From contig WFRP01000206.1 of NCBI GenBank assembly GCA_015486505.1, positions 1 through 24,628 on the forward strand: DNA of 24,628 bases. Direction: 5' to 3'. Under the pieces are notes generated by a model, which saw only the letters and a program-made list of their open reading frames with translations, was not told the DNA's origin and made no database searches. Origin of the DNA: Pseudomonadota bacterium (GTDB lineage: Bacteria; Desulfobacterota; Anaeroferrophillalia; Anaeroferrophillales; Tharpellaceae). Positions 1-7,031 of the stretch are shown here, in pieces. The position numbers and the translations under genes were made by a program. Position 1 is the stretch's first letter. Each line of letters starts with the position of its first letter.

Positions 1-362
1 ACCAGGGCGGTCGCGCCCATACTGCCCAAAAGACTGTCTTTCATGATCGTAAAGATTTTTTCCAGGTCGATACTGCCGCTCATCAGGCCGTCGGCGGTAT
101 CGGCAATACCGTCGAGGTGAAAACCGCCGGTCAGCAAAAAATGAAGGAGAAGAGTCAGGGCGGCCGTGATTGCCGGTGTCAGGAAAAGTTTGAAAAAAAA
201 CCCGCCGGCAAAAAGGATAAGCCCAAGCAGCAGTCCGACCATTGTGAACCAGGCCTGAGTCTGGCCCAGGGTTTCTTCCTCAACTTCGGAGTTGAAAGAG
301 CCCGCCGGTAAAGTCGTCAAAAAGGAGAGCGCTAAACGAATTTGGGTGATAATTGAGTTCAA
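1..362 (-). CDS. cobS: Adenosylcobinamide-GDP ribazoletransferase (cobalamin synthase), 3' part missing
   Basis: CobS joins adenosylcobinamide-GDP to alpha-ribazole, the last assembly stage of the cobalamin lower loop, in the inner membrane. The window holds the first ~120 residues. It starts near LNSIITQIRLALSFLTTLP, runs through hydrophobic stretches (FTMVGLLLGLILFAGGFFF) and contains the CobS hallmark GGFHLDGIADTADGLMSG followed by KDSLLGSMG. The start is taken as TTG at 362; an in-frame TAG lies two codons upstream and no ATG is available in this frame, so the alternative start codon is well supported although no strong Shine-Dalgarno is visible. It follows cobU with about 70 bases between them, so they are probably co-transcribed. 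The C-terminal half lies outside the window. Identity is secure from the motif. Confidence 0.92.
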   Translation of the reverse strand, partial: MNSIITQIRLALSFLTTLPAGSFNSEVEEETLGQTQAWFTMVGLLLGLILFAGGFFFKLFLTPAITAALTLLLHFLLTGGFHLDGIADTADGLMSGSIDLEKIFTIMKDSLLGSMGATAL

Positions 363-432
363 TGTCTAATGATAATTACAGGTTGTTTATGAGTTTGTTA
401 TGGGTTAATGATTGAGCTGGTTATTGAGCCGG

Positions 433-966
433 TTATTTCAATTTCTGCGGCAGGCCCCAGACTGTAAAATAGACTTCCTGACAGGCCGCTGCCAGGCGCT
501 GATTTGCAAACCCGGAAAGATCACGAAACCGGCGGCTTACTGGGTGTTCCGGAACCAGCCCGAGCCCGACTTCATTAGTTACCAGAATAATTGTTGCCGG
601 GATACGGTTTACGGCGGCGGCCAGTTGGTCGACTGTTGACAAAATCCGGGCGTCACTGTCACCCCGGCCCATAAGGTTTGAGAGCCACAGGGTCAGACAG
701 TCAACCAGAATTATATCAAATTCGGAACCTGTCGCCTGCAGGGCGGCGTTAAGTTCCAGCGGTTCCTCAATGGTTTTATGCCAGTTTGCGCCCCGCGCGG
801 CCTGATGCTGGGCGATGCGTTTCTCCATCTCGGCATCCAGCGCTTCGGCGGTTGCGAGATAGGCCCGGCGGCCCGGCAGATTTTCCGCCATTTTCTGGGC
901 AAAATCGCTTTTGCCGCTGCGCACGCCGCCGCCGATTAAAACTGATGCAACTGGATTTTTTGTCAT
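433..966 (-). CDS. cobU: Bifunctional adenosylcobinamide kinase / adenosylcobinamide-phosphate guanylyltransferase
   Basis: CobU phosphorylates adenosylcobinamide and then transfers GMP to it, producing the substrate for CobS, which is encoded just downstream. The 177-residue protein has the family's usual length (about 180). Motifs seen: an N-terminal P-loop GGVRSGKS (residues 13-20), the VDCLTLWLSN segment (about 89-98), and the strongly conserved VTNEVGLGLVPEHPVSRRFRD (about 129-149, quoted in two overlapping parts: VTNEVGLGLVPEHP and HPVSRRFRDLSG). The ATG at 966 has AGGAAG (971-976) just upstream as a ribosome-binding site. I looked for a cobalamin riboswitch in the short leader and did not recognise one. 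Confidence 0.95.
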   Translation of the reverse strand: MTKNPVASVLIGGGVRSGKSDFAQKMAENLPGRRAYLATAEALDAEMEKRIAQHQAARGANWHKTIEEPLELNAALQATGSEFDIILVDCLTLWLSNLMGRGDSDARILSTVDQLAAAVNRIPATIILVTNEVGLGLVPEHPVSRRFRDLSGFANQRLAAACQEVYFTVWGLPQKLK

Positions 967-991
967 AAGGCTTCCTGATAATAAGCAGCAA

Positions 992-1005
992 GTAACTATT
1001 CAGCC
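992..1005 (+). repeat. Short dispersed repeat GTAACTATTCAGCC, copy 1
   Basis: This 14-mer recurs at 10144-10157 (identical), at 16208-16221 (one change) and inverted at 16242-16255. It lies in the leader upstream of cobU, where a weak minus-strand promoter can be read across it (AGCCAA 1002-1007 and ATAATA 978-983 as complements of -35 and -10, spacing 18). The bases after it, 1011-1036, are a C-run then G-run able to form a hairpin. Function unknown. Confidence 0.55.
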
Positions 1006-1100
1006 AAATTTTACCCCCCACCTTCTGGAGGGGGCGGGGGTGGTTTTTCGTAAGCGGTTGCGGAAACGATTTCGTTGTTTTTCCCAGCGAGCGGGAGCCC

Positions 1101-1273
1101 ATTAGTACCTTACAGGTTATTTTCTTGTTTTAAAACAAGAAAATGTTCTGATAAGAGCACTTATTTGCGACCAGCGGAAGTGCCCCTGGGTGCGGGCCGC
1201 AAGGCCCTGTTTGGGTTGCGGGATTTGTTCCCGCATTAGTACCTTACAGGTTATTTTCTGCACCAAAAAACAA
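1101..1273 (+). repeat. Modular hairpin repeat, copy A (one unit plus a truncated second unit)
   Basis: The order seen is: terminal TTAG, arm AGTACCTTACAGGTTATTTTC (1105-1124, given here as its leading part AGTACCTTACAGG plus TTATTTTC), spacer TTGTTTTAAAACAA (1125-1138, itself a perfect palindrome), second arm GAAAATGTTCTG... to the AGTAC-like AGCAC, module ACCAGCGGAAGTGCCCCTGG, hairpin GGGCCGCAAGGCCC, hairpin GCGGGA..TCCCGC, then TTAG and a second arm that stops inside another spacer (1259-1273, matching half of the spacer in copies B and C). It fills most of the cobU/htrB divergent gap and ends 21 bases before the htrB start. The open frame through it adds 35 false residues to the htrB ORF. 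Confidence 0.85.
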
Positions 1274-1294
1274 ATAAGGTCGATTGACGCGATT

Positions 1295-2224
1295 ATGAAA
1301 AAACAACTCCGCCTGCCGGCCGCCTTGAGTGATGCCGGAGCCCTTTTTGCCTTTAAATCCGCAACCACAATCTTTAACGCGCTGCCGGCCGCGGATGCCT
1401 ATAAACTTGGCGCGCGGCTGTCGCGCCTCTGGCTGCTACTGGATCGCCGGCACCGCCGGGTCATTGAAAAAAATCTGGCTCTGGCCTTGCAACTTGAACC
1501 CGGCACTCCGGCGGCATTAGAGTTGCAGGCTGGAATAAGTCAAAATTTAGGCTACAACCTCTGCGAACTGTTTCTCCTGCAAAATCCCGCCTACCGCGAA
1601 CTGCTGCAAAAAAATTTACAGATCACCGGCCTTAATAATCTAAACCCGATTTTAGCGAAAAATTCGGGGGCGATTATTGTCGGGGCCCATTTCGGCAACT
1701 GGGAACTGGCGGGTTTCTTGAGTAAAGTTATAAAAAAGCCGATAACCGGCATCGCCAAGCCGATAAAGAATAAACCCCGCCTCTACGGGGCCATTGAAAA
1801 AACCCGGCGGGAAGTCGGCCTCCAGACGGTTGCTAAAACCGGCAGCGCCAAAACTCTGGTCAGGATTCTGAAAAAAGGCGGGATTGTGGCGCTGCTTGCC
1901 GACCAGCGGGCGCGGCGGCGTTATCGTATCTGGTCCCCGTTTTTCGGGCATCAGGTGGCCACCATTCCCTCACCGGCGGTACTCGCCCGACTCAGCGGCA
2001 GCCCGATACTGCCGGCTTTCCTCTCCCGGATTCGGCCCCTGCACCACCAGCTTGTAATTGAAAAACCGCTATTCGTCCCCGAAACCGGCAGCAGCCGTAA
2101 AGTTATAGCCGATTATACCGAGCGGATAAATAAAATCCTTGAGCAACAGATCCGTCGCTACCCGGCCCAGTGGTTCTGGCCCCACGACCGCTGGCGCAAG
2201 ATTAAACCGGTCAACTCCGATTAA
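1295..2224 (+). CDS. htrB: Lipid A biosynthesis late acyltransferase (LpxL/HtrB family)
   Basis: Predicted inner-membrane enzyme adding a secondary acyl chain to Kdo2-lipid IVA. The 309-residue protein has the catalytic HX4E motif, GAHFGNWE, with H132 and E137; the LLADQRARR segment (200-208) and FFGHQ..TIPSPAVLARLSG (216-235), matching the family's acyl-donor region; and the C-terminal RYPAQWFWPHDRW (288-300), typical of the family. The frame is open 105 bases further upstream, but that part lies in repeat copy A, so ATG 1295 is preferred. A weak AAGGT lies about 14 bases before it. The 3' end overlaps the converging kdkA-type gene by 14 bases. Which acyl chain or position it serves cannot be told from sequence; HtrB is used as a family name. 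Confidence 0.88.
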   Translation: MKKQLRLPAALSDAGALFAFKSATTIFNALPAADAYKLGARLSRLWLLLDRRHRRVIEKNLALALQLEPGTPAALELQAGISQNLGYNLCELFLLQNPAYRELLQKNLQITGLNNLNPILAKNSGAIIVGAHFGNWELAGFLSKVIKKPITGIAKPIKNKPRLYGAIEKTRREVGLQTVAKTGSAKTLVRILKKGGIVALLADQRARRRYRIWSPFFGHQVATIPSPAVLARLSGSPILPAFLSRIRPLHHQLVIEKPLFVPETGSSRKVIADYTERINKILEQQIRRYPAQWFWPHDRWRKIKPVNSD

Positions 2225-3086
2225 GCCACCAGCCGCAGCGATAGCCAAGCCGCCGCCAGAACTGACATCTCCGCAACTCCTGATAAAGCCAAAGATAAAA
2301 CTTGATCCCGGGCGCATAAGCAATTAAAAAGGCGGCCCGGTCTGAATCTAAAAGATATCCGCCGCGACTTTTGTATTTCTCCAGGGAGCGCAGGAAACGC
2401 CGCAGGTTGGCAAGCCTGAGCCGCCGAGAAAGTGCTTCAGCAAAAATCCGGGACTTGTCAAAATCGATTAAGCAGGGATCTCCCGCCGCGTCCACCAGGA
2501 TATTTTTAACCTGCATATCCGTATAATAAATCCCGTGTTTATGCAGTTTTTCAAGATATTTCCCCAACTTGAAGAAAATCCGCAAGCGCGTGGCACCTGA
2601 TGCCGATTGCAGAAATTCCGGCAGGGTCTGACAATCCGCAAGTTTTTCCGTGACAAAATAACCCCGGACAAAAACCGGCCGCCGCTTTTTTTTAACAACT
2701 ATCACGGCCACCGCTTCCGGAACCGGAAGCCCGATTCGCGCAGCCTGTTGATGGATTGCAAGTTCAGCCAGAAACCGTTTTCGCGAAAAGAACCGGGCCC
2801 CGCTTAAAAAACGCCAAATACCGCCATGCCGATACTGGCGCACCGCTATCGGAGTCGCGACCCTGTGATCATTAAAAAAAAATATCCCGCCCCGACCGGC
2901 CCGGCCCGCAGCCTCATCCCGCCCGACTCCAAGCAAAAGATCGGCAGCAATCTCCGGCCAGGCAAACAGATTTTTCGCTGATTTTATTTCTGATTTTAAG
3001 GTATGGACAAAAACTGAATATTCATCCAGAGTGAAGGTTTGCTGAGGAATTTCCCCGTCCGGCTGCGGCTTCTTATGCGGATTCAT
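2211..3086 (-). CDS. kdkA: Kdo kinase-like lipopolysaccharide kinase (KdkA/WaaP family)
   Basis: Likely phosphorylates Kdo or an inner-core sugar of LPS at the cytoplasmic face. From ATG 3086 it has 291 residues. Protein-kinase-like landmarks are visible: RQYRHGG (83-89) as the glycine/basic loop region typical of 3-deoxy-D-manno-octulosonic acid kinases, a candidate catalytic loop YYTDMQVKNIL (D190, N195) and the metal-binding LIDFDKS (206-212). The frame is open 30 codons upstream, but that part lies inside the preceding DHH gene; starting at 3086 gives a 14-base overlap with it. No strong Shine-Dalgarno is seen, so translation coupling is possible. It converges tail-to-tail on the acyltransferase; both act on lipid A/Kdo, which supports the assignment. 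The residue-level substrate is inferred. Confidence 0.8.
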   Translation of the reverse strand: MNPHKKPQPDGEIPQQTFTLDEYSVFVHTLKSEIKSAKNLFAWPEIAADLLLGVGRDEAAGRAGRGGIFFFNDHRVATPIAVRQYRHGGIWRFLSGARFFSRKRFLAELAIHQQAARIGLPVPEAVAVIVVKKKRRPVFVRGYFVTEKLADCQTLPEFLQSASGATRLRIFFKLGKYLEKLHKHGIYYTDMQVKNILVDAAGDPCLIDFDKSRIFAEALSRRLRLANLRRFLRSLEKYKSRGGYLLDSDRAAFLIAYAPGIKFYLWLYQELRRCQFWRRLGYRCGWWLNRS

Positions 3087-4170
3087 TAGCCCAGGGGTCT
3101 TTAAGTTCCGCCGATACCAGCGGTTTAATCGTTTTAATATTTTCCACCCCGGTAATCTGGCGTAGAAAATCGACAATCAGACTTAAATCCAGCACCGCAA
3201 TCTCTTCCGGCGTCAAGCCCTGACAATCAAGCTGGCCCCCGGCAACCTGATTATGCCCACCGGCAGTGCCGCCGTTTTTTTCCAGCAGTTCACGCACAAC
3301 CTTACCGGCCTGCGAGCGATGATCCGCCGCCCGTAACGAGAGAATGATTTTGCCGTCGTAAAACGCGGTAACGATAGCCCAGCTCATCCGCTCATGCAGC
3401 AACAGAAAATCGGCGACCTCGGCAACCACATCGGGGTTTTCAATCGGCCCCAGACGCGAGCCGATCACCTGACGATAGACAAAAGCATTGTCAATCGCAG
3501 TCCGGGTATGAATGAAATGCTCCCGGGGCCGGCGGCTGAACTCAATCTGCGACAACCGGCGCATATTCACCAAGGGAATTAATTCATTATAAACCCGCCG
3601 GTCCTGCTGGCTCGCTTCACGCCCGAGATGCTGGGTTTCGGAACTGATACCATAAACCAGAGCCGTCGCCATCGCGGCTGAAATCGAGACTTCAAGACAC
3701 TGCATATATTCAGTCACAATCGTGGTGCAGGAGCCGTAACCGGTACGGATATCGACAAACGGGGTCGCGCGCAAAAGCGCCCTGGTGGATTTTTTCCGCG
3801 GATGATGATCAATCACAATTGCCGGCACCTTATCCTCCGGCAGAACATTATTACCGGCATTCGGCTGCGTATCAACCAGAGCGTAAGCCACGTTATCACG
3901 CCCGCGCACCCGGGCAAAAGGCACGACTTTGTAAGGCAGAAAACGCATCATCGTCCGATTCTCGGAACGACCGACAATGCCGCCGTAGGCGATCTGAACC
4001 CGACAATCCGGATCAAGCGCGTTAATTACGGCCGCCAGGCCGCAAGCCGAGGCAAAGGCATCCGGGTCGGGGTTGTTATGGGTCAGGATTACCAGGCGTG
4101 AATTTCCATCCAGGGCACCCAACAGGCGCTGACCGAGATCCGCGATCAGTTCATCGTCACAATTATCCAT
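3073..4170 (-). CDS. DHH/DHHA1-family phosphoesterase (NrnA-like or related)
   Basis: A 365-residue member of the DHH superfamily, cytoplasmic metal-dependent phosphoesterases that include nanoRNases and pAp/c-di-nucleotide phosphodiesterases. Seen: motif I HNNPDPDA (31-38), D100 in LVDTQPN, the signature DHHP (121-124), FVDIRTGYGSC (139-149), and the C-terminal DHHA1 motif GGTAGGH (300-306). The usual third-motif Asp region reads YGISSETQHLGRE. The ORF extends to 4371, but the extra 67 residues translate repeat copy B and a short flank; ATG 4170 (MDNCDDELI) is the first start outside the repeat. The end overlaps the kdkA-type start, so the two are probably one operon. The exact substrate cannot be decided here. 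Confidence 0.82.
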   Translation of the reverse strand: MDNCDDELIADLGQRLLGALDGNSRLVILTHNNPDPDAFASACGLAAVINALDPDCRVQIAYGGIVGRSENRTMMRFLPYKVVPFARVRGRDNVAYALVDTQPNAGNNVLPEDKVPAIVIDHHPRKKSTRALLRATPFVDIRTGYGSCTTIVTEYMQCLEVSISAAMATALVYGISSETQHLGREASQQDRRVYNELIPLVNMRRLSQIEFSRRPREHFIHTRTAIDNAFVYRQVIGSRLGPIENPDVVAEVADFLLLHERMSWAIVTAFYDGKIILSLRAADHRSQAGKVVRELLEKNGGTAGGHNQVAGGQLDCQGLTPEEIAVLDLSLIVDFLRQITGVENIKTIKPLVSAELKDPWANESA

Positions 4171-4198
4171 CAGTTGCGCGCTCTCATCAATAAGTTGT

Positions 4199-4456
4199 CT
4201 AATGCGGGAACAGATCCCGCAACCCAATCGGGCCTTCTCGGCCCGCAAATAAGTACTCTTATCAGAACATTTTCTGATTATTAAATCTTGTTTTTTGGTG
4301 CAGAAAATAACCTGTAAGGTACTAATGCGGGAACAATCCCCGCAACCCAAAAGAAAGTTACTGGCCCGCAAATAAGTACTCTTATCAGAACATTTTCTTG
4401 TTTTACAGTTGGAAAAACTGTCGAAAAAAACAAGAAAATAACCTGTAAGGCACTAA
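4199..4456 (-). repeat. Modular hairpin repeat, copy B (two tandem units)
   Basis: Read on the + strand: CTAA (4199-4202), hairpins GCGGGA..TCCCGC and CGGGCC..GGCCCG, arm AAGTACTCTTATCAG...TTTTC, spacer 1 (4275-4302, 28 bases, same as in copy C at 21592-21619), arm GAAAATAACCTGTAAGG, CTAA, a second hairpin block, the arm again, spacer 2 (4398-4433, a two-tier hairpin ACAGTT/AACTGT inside TTGTTTT/AAAACAA), the closing arm and CTAA (4453-4456). The element occupies the DHH side of a divergent intergenic region. Confidence 0.87.
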
Positions 4457-4700
4457 ATTGGACAAACCCGGGTTACCCCTCCAAAGTCGTTCCATAACAC
4501 ATTAAAGCCCAAACTATCAAGAGCGAAACCTCCGAAACCGAAACTGCCTTTGGCAACAACATAACGACCCCGCTAAATATCCTTGAAATTATTTACATTA
4601 GTTGCTATACCCCGCTCAAGACAACACCACAATCCGGGAAGCGGAAACTTTTATTTAGATTATTTCATAACACCCTTAAATAACAGGGATTATCATAATT
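4457..4700. other. Divergent intergenic remainder upstream of the HDOD kinase
   Basis: No ORF or RNA gene recognised. It contains a candidate forward promoter (4583-4611) and an A-rich leader. Nothing else was seen. Confidence 0.5.
4583..4611 (+). promoter_or_regulatory. Candidate sigma70 promoter for the HDOD-kinase/recQ region
   Basis: TTGAAA (4583-4588), 17 bases, TATACC (4606-4611). The -35 matches 5 of 6 consensus bases and the -10 matches 4 of 6. It lies about 90 bases before the kinase start. By-eye call only. Confidence 0.4.
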
Positions 4701-6998
4701 TTGCAAACTGGACAGATCACAGAACGACTCGGTCGGATTGAAGATATTCCACCATTGCCGGCTATGGCGAGCAGGATTATCGACACCTGTTTTGATGACA
4801 GGGCCGATTTTCACCAGATGGCCGACCTCATCAAAGAGGACCCGGTGTTGACCGCCCGGATCCTGACCATGATTAATTCCCCGGCTTTTGCCCTGACAAC
4901 CTCGGTCAAGGATTTAAGCCATGCCATCTCGCTTCTCGGCAAAAATCAGGTGCGCAATCTCGCCTTGAGCGTCGCGATTTTTGACACCTTCAGCGCCACC
5001 GGCAAAAAACGTGAGCAGGAACTCGCCGCCTTCCGGCAGCATTGCCTCGCCTGCGCCCATACCTGCGAAGAACTCGCCAAAGAACTCAACTATCCCTTGC
5101 CGGAAGAGGCTTTTATCGCCGGCCTGCTCCATGACGTTGGTAAACTTTTAGCTTATCATCAACTGGAAAAAGAGTATAAACGGTTTCTTGACCGACTCAG
5201 AGAATTTACCGATGAAGACCAGGCGCAATGGCCGCAGCTGGATCTGGAAAAAGAGATCCTCGGTGCCCCCCATCATCTGCTCGGCAAATGGGCCGCCAAA
5301 GCCTGGAATTTTCCCGCGCCGATCGTTGAAGCGATCTGGCTCCACCACCAGCCCCCGGCCACGTCCCGGGGAAAAATCCCGCCGCTGCCGCTGCTGGTCC
5401 GCCTGGCCGATGCCCTCTGCAACCTCTACAATCTCGGCTCAAGCTATTTTATCAACCACAAATTGGACTTTTCGACGTCGGCCCCTTACGCCCGCACCTT
5501 TGAATCGCTAAAAACTTTTTTCCGGCTCGACCCGGAAACCCTGCTTGACATCTACCATACCGCGGATAATCGGCTGCATAAGTTCGGCCACAGCCTGGAG
5601 ACCGTTGACAATGAGCTCTATTTTGCCGCTATTCACCGGGCGAACCGCGAACTCGGCCGCCTCAATCTCGAAAGAGAACAGACCCTGGCCGAGCTGGGGT
5701 TGAAAAATCGTCTGCTTGAGGGGCTTACCGCCATCAGCCGGCGGCTCGATGAACTCCAGCACCGAACCGTTTTAATTGACGAAATCGTCATCCAGACCTT
5801 AAACTTATGTCAAAGCCGGCAACAATTCGCCTTCTGCGGCTTAAGCCCAACCGCAACCAGTCCCGCCAGTTGGCGCGGCCGTTGCGGGACACAGAAATTC
5901 TCGGACAAGGAGTTGCTGTCTCCTGAAACCATCAGCGACAGCGCCTCTCCCAAACAAGCCCGGATTCTGGCTACCTTGAAACGCTTAATCCAGAAAAAAT
6001 CTGCCGCTCTGCTGCGTAACCACCGGATCACGCCGCTGAAAGAACATCCGACAATCCTGGTGGTGCCGATTTGCGACAATGACAATCAGCAGACTATCGA
6101 CCCGATAATTCACGGTCAGCTATTCATCGACTGCCTGCAACTCGGCCGTTGCGGGATCGGCAAAAGCACCTTGTTAAATACCCTGACCCGTTTTGCGGCC
6201 GGAATCAGCGAACTGATTAAACGCTATGAAATGAATGAGCAACTCACCGACCAGGCCGAAACGCTCGCCGAATTAAACCGCCGCAGTGAGGAGATGTATC
6301 ACGATCTGCTGCAGTCCCATCGGCTGGCCACCGTCGGCCGTCTGGCGGCTGGAGCGGCTCATGAAATCAATAATCCTCTAACCGTAATTTCGGGACAACT
6401 GCAGATCTTGAAAGCCAAAGCCGAAAACAACGGCGCGAAAGATGACGGCAATATTGAACGCTTCAACCGAATGCTCGACAAGGTTGAAAAAATCTCGCGC
6501 ATCACCCGGGATCTTCTGGCTTATGGCCGGCCGCAGAAGGCGCAGGCCAGACCAATTGCCCTGAAAGATGTTATCACTCAGGCCGTGGACGCTGTCAGCC
6601 ATCGCCGGGGATTTAAGAATATCGAATTTTCAATCAATATCCCCGAAGATCTCCCGAATTTGCTGGTGGACCCGCAGCAGCTGGGCCAGGTCTTTATTAA
6701 TTTGCTGATTAACGCCCAACTGGCAATGCCGGAAAGCGGCTCCATCGGCATCAGTGCCGGCGTCAGCCTTAAACGAAAATGCGTAAAAATTAATTTGAGC
6801 GATACCGGCTGCGGCATCGCTCCGGAACATCTGCCGACAATTTTCGACCCTTTCTTCACCACCCGCGGCCCGGATAAGGGCACCGGTTTAGGCCTTTCCA
6901 TCGTCCACAGACTGGTTGAAACCAACGGCGGCGTCATTGAAGTCCACAGTACCCTGAATAAAGGTACAACCTTTACAATTTTTCTGCCGATGGCTTAA
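4701..6998 (+). CDS. HDOD-domain sensor histidine kinase
   Basis: A 765-residue soluble protein joining an HDOD domain to a histidine kinase. HDOD: residues ~10-215, beginning IEDIPPLPAMASRI, with INSPAFAL (58-65) and a retained HD pair in GLLHDVGK (H144, D145). The middle (~300-510) has helical segments and a likely GAF-like region (LFIDCLQLGR). A coiled coil (~510-540) leads to the kinase: H-box GAAHEINNP (H554), N-box NLLINAQ (667-673), G1 DTGCGIA (701-707), FDPFF, and G2 GTGLGLSI (727-734). No receiver domain or membrane segment is seen. The start is TTG 4701 with a weak CAGGGA (4683-4688) upstream; no ATG suits better. recQ follows after 33 bases. The partner regulator is not in the window. 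Confidence 0.85.
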   Translation: MQTGQITERLGRIEDIPPLPAMASRIIDTCFDDRADFHQMADLIKEDPVLTARILTMINSPAFALTTSVKDLSHAISLLGKNQVRNLALSVAIFDTFSATGKKREQELAAFRQHCLACAHTCEELAKELNYPLPEEAFIAGLLHDVGKLLAYHQLEKEYKRFLDRLREFTDEDQAQWPQLDLEKEILGAPHHLLGKWAAKAWNFPAPIVEAIWLHHQPPATSRGKIPPLPLLVRLADALCNLYNLGSSYFINHKLDFSTSAPYARTFESLKTFFRLDPETLLDIYHTADNRLHKFGHSLETVDNELYFAAIHRANRELGRLNLEREQTLAELGLKNRLLEGLTAISRRLDELQHRTVLIDEIVIQTLNLCQSRQQFAFCGLSPTATSPASWRGRCGTQKFSDKELLSPETISDSASPKQARILATLKRLIQKKSAALLRNHRITPLKEHPTILVVPICDNDNQQTIDPIIHGQLFIDCLQLGRCGIGKSTLLNTLTRFAAGISELIKRYEMNEQLTDQAETLAELNRRSEEMYHDLLQSHRLATVGRLAAGAAHEINNPLTVISGQLQILKAKAENNGAKDDGNIERFNRMLDKVEKISRITRDLLAYGRPQKAQARPIALKDVITQAVDAVSHRRGFKNIEFSINIPEDLPNLLVDPQQLGQVFINLLINAQLAMPESGSIGISAGVSLKRKCVKINLSDTGCGIAPEHLPTIFDPFFTTRGPDKGTGLGLSIVHRLVETNGGVIEVHSTLNKGTTFTIFLPMA

Positions 6999-7031
6999 AA
7001 AATTGCCACCGCCTCCACTTCCTTAAAGATA

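Noticed and set aside
967..1100. Cobalamin riboswitch upstream of cobU
   Set aside because: The leader is short and I could not find the conserved B12-box sequences; most of the gap is repeat copy A.
4199..4456. Integron attC sites (bulged imperfect palindromes with variable loop)
   Set aside because: The general shape is similar, but the conserved RYYYAAC and GTTRRRY boxes are not found at the arm ends, no integrase is in view and no genes lie in cassettes.
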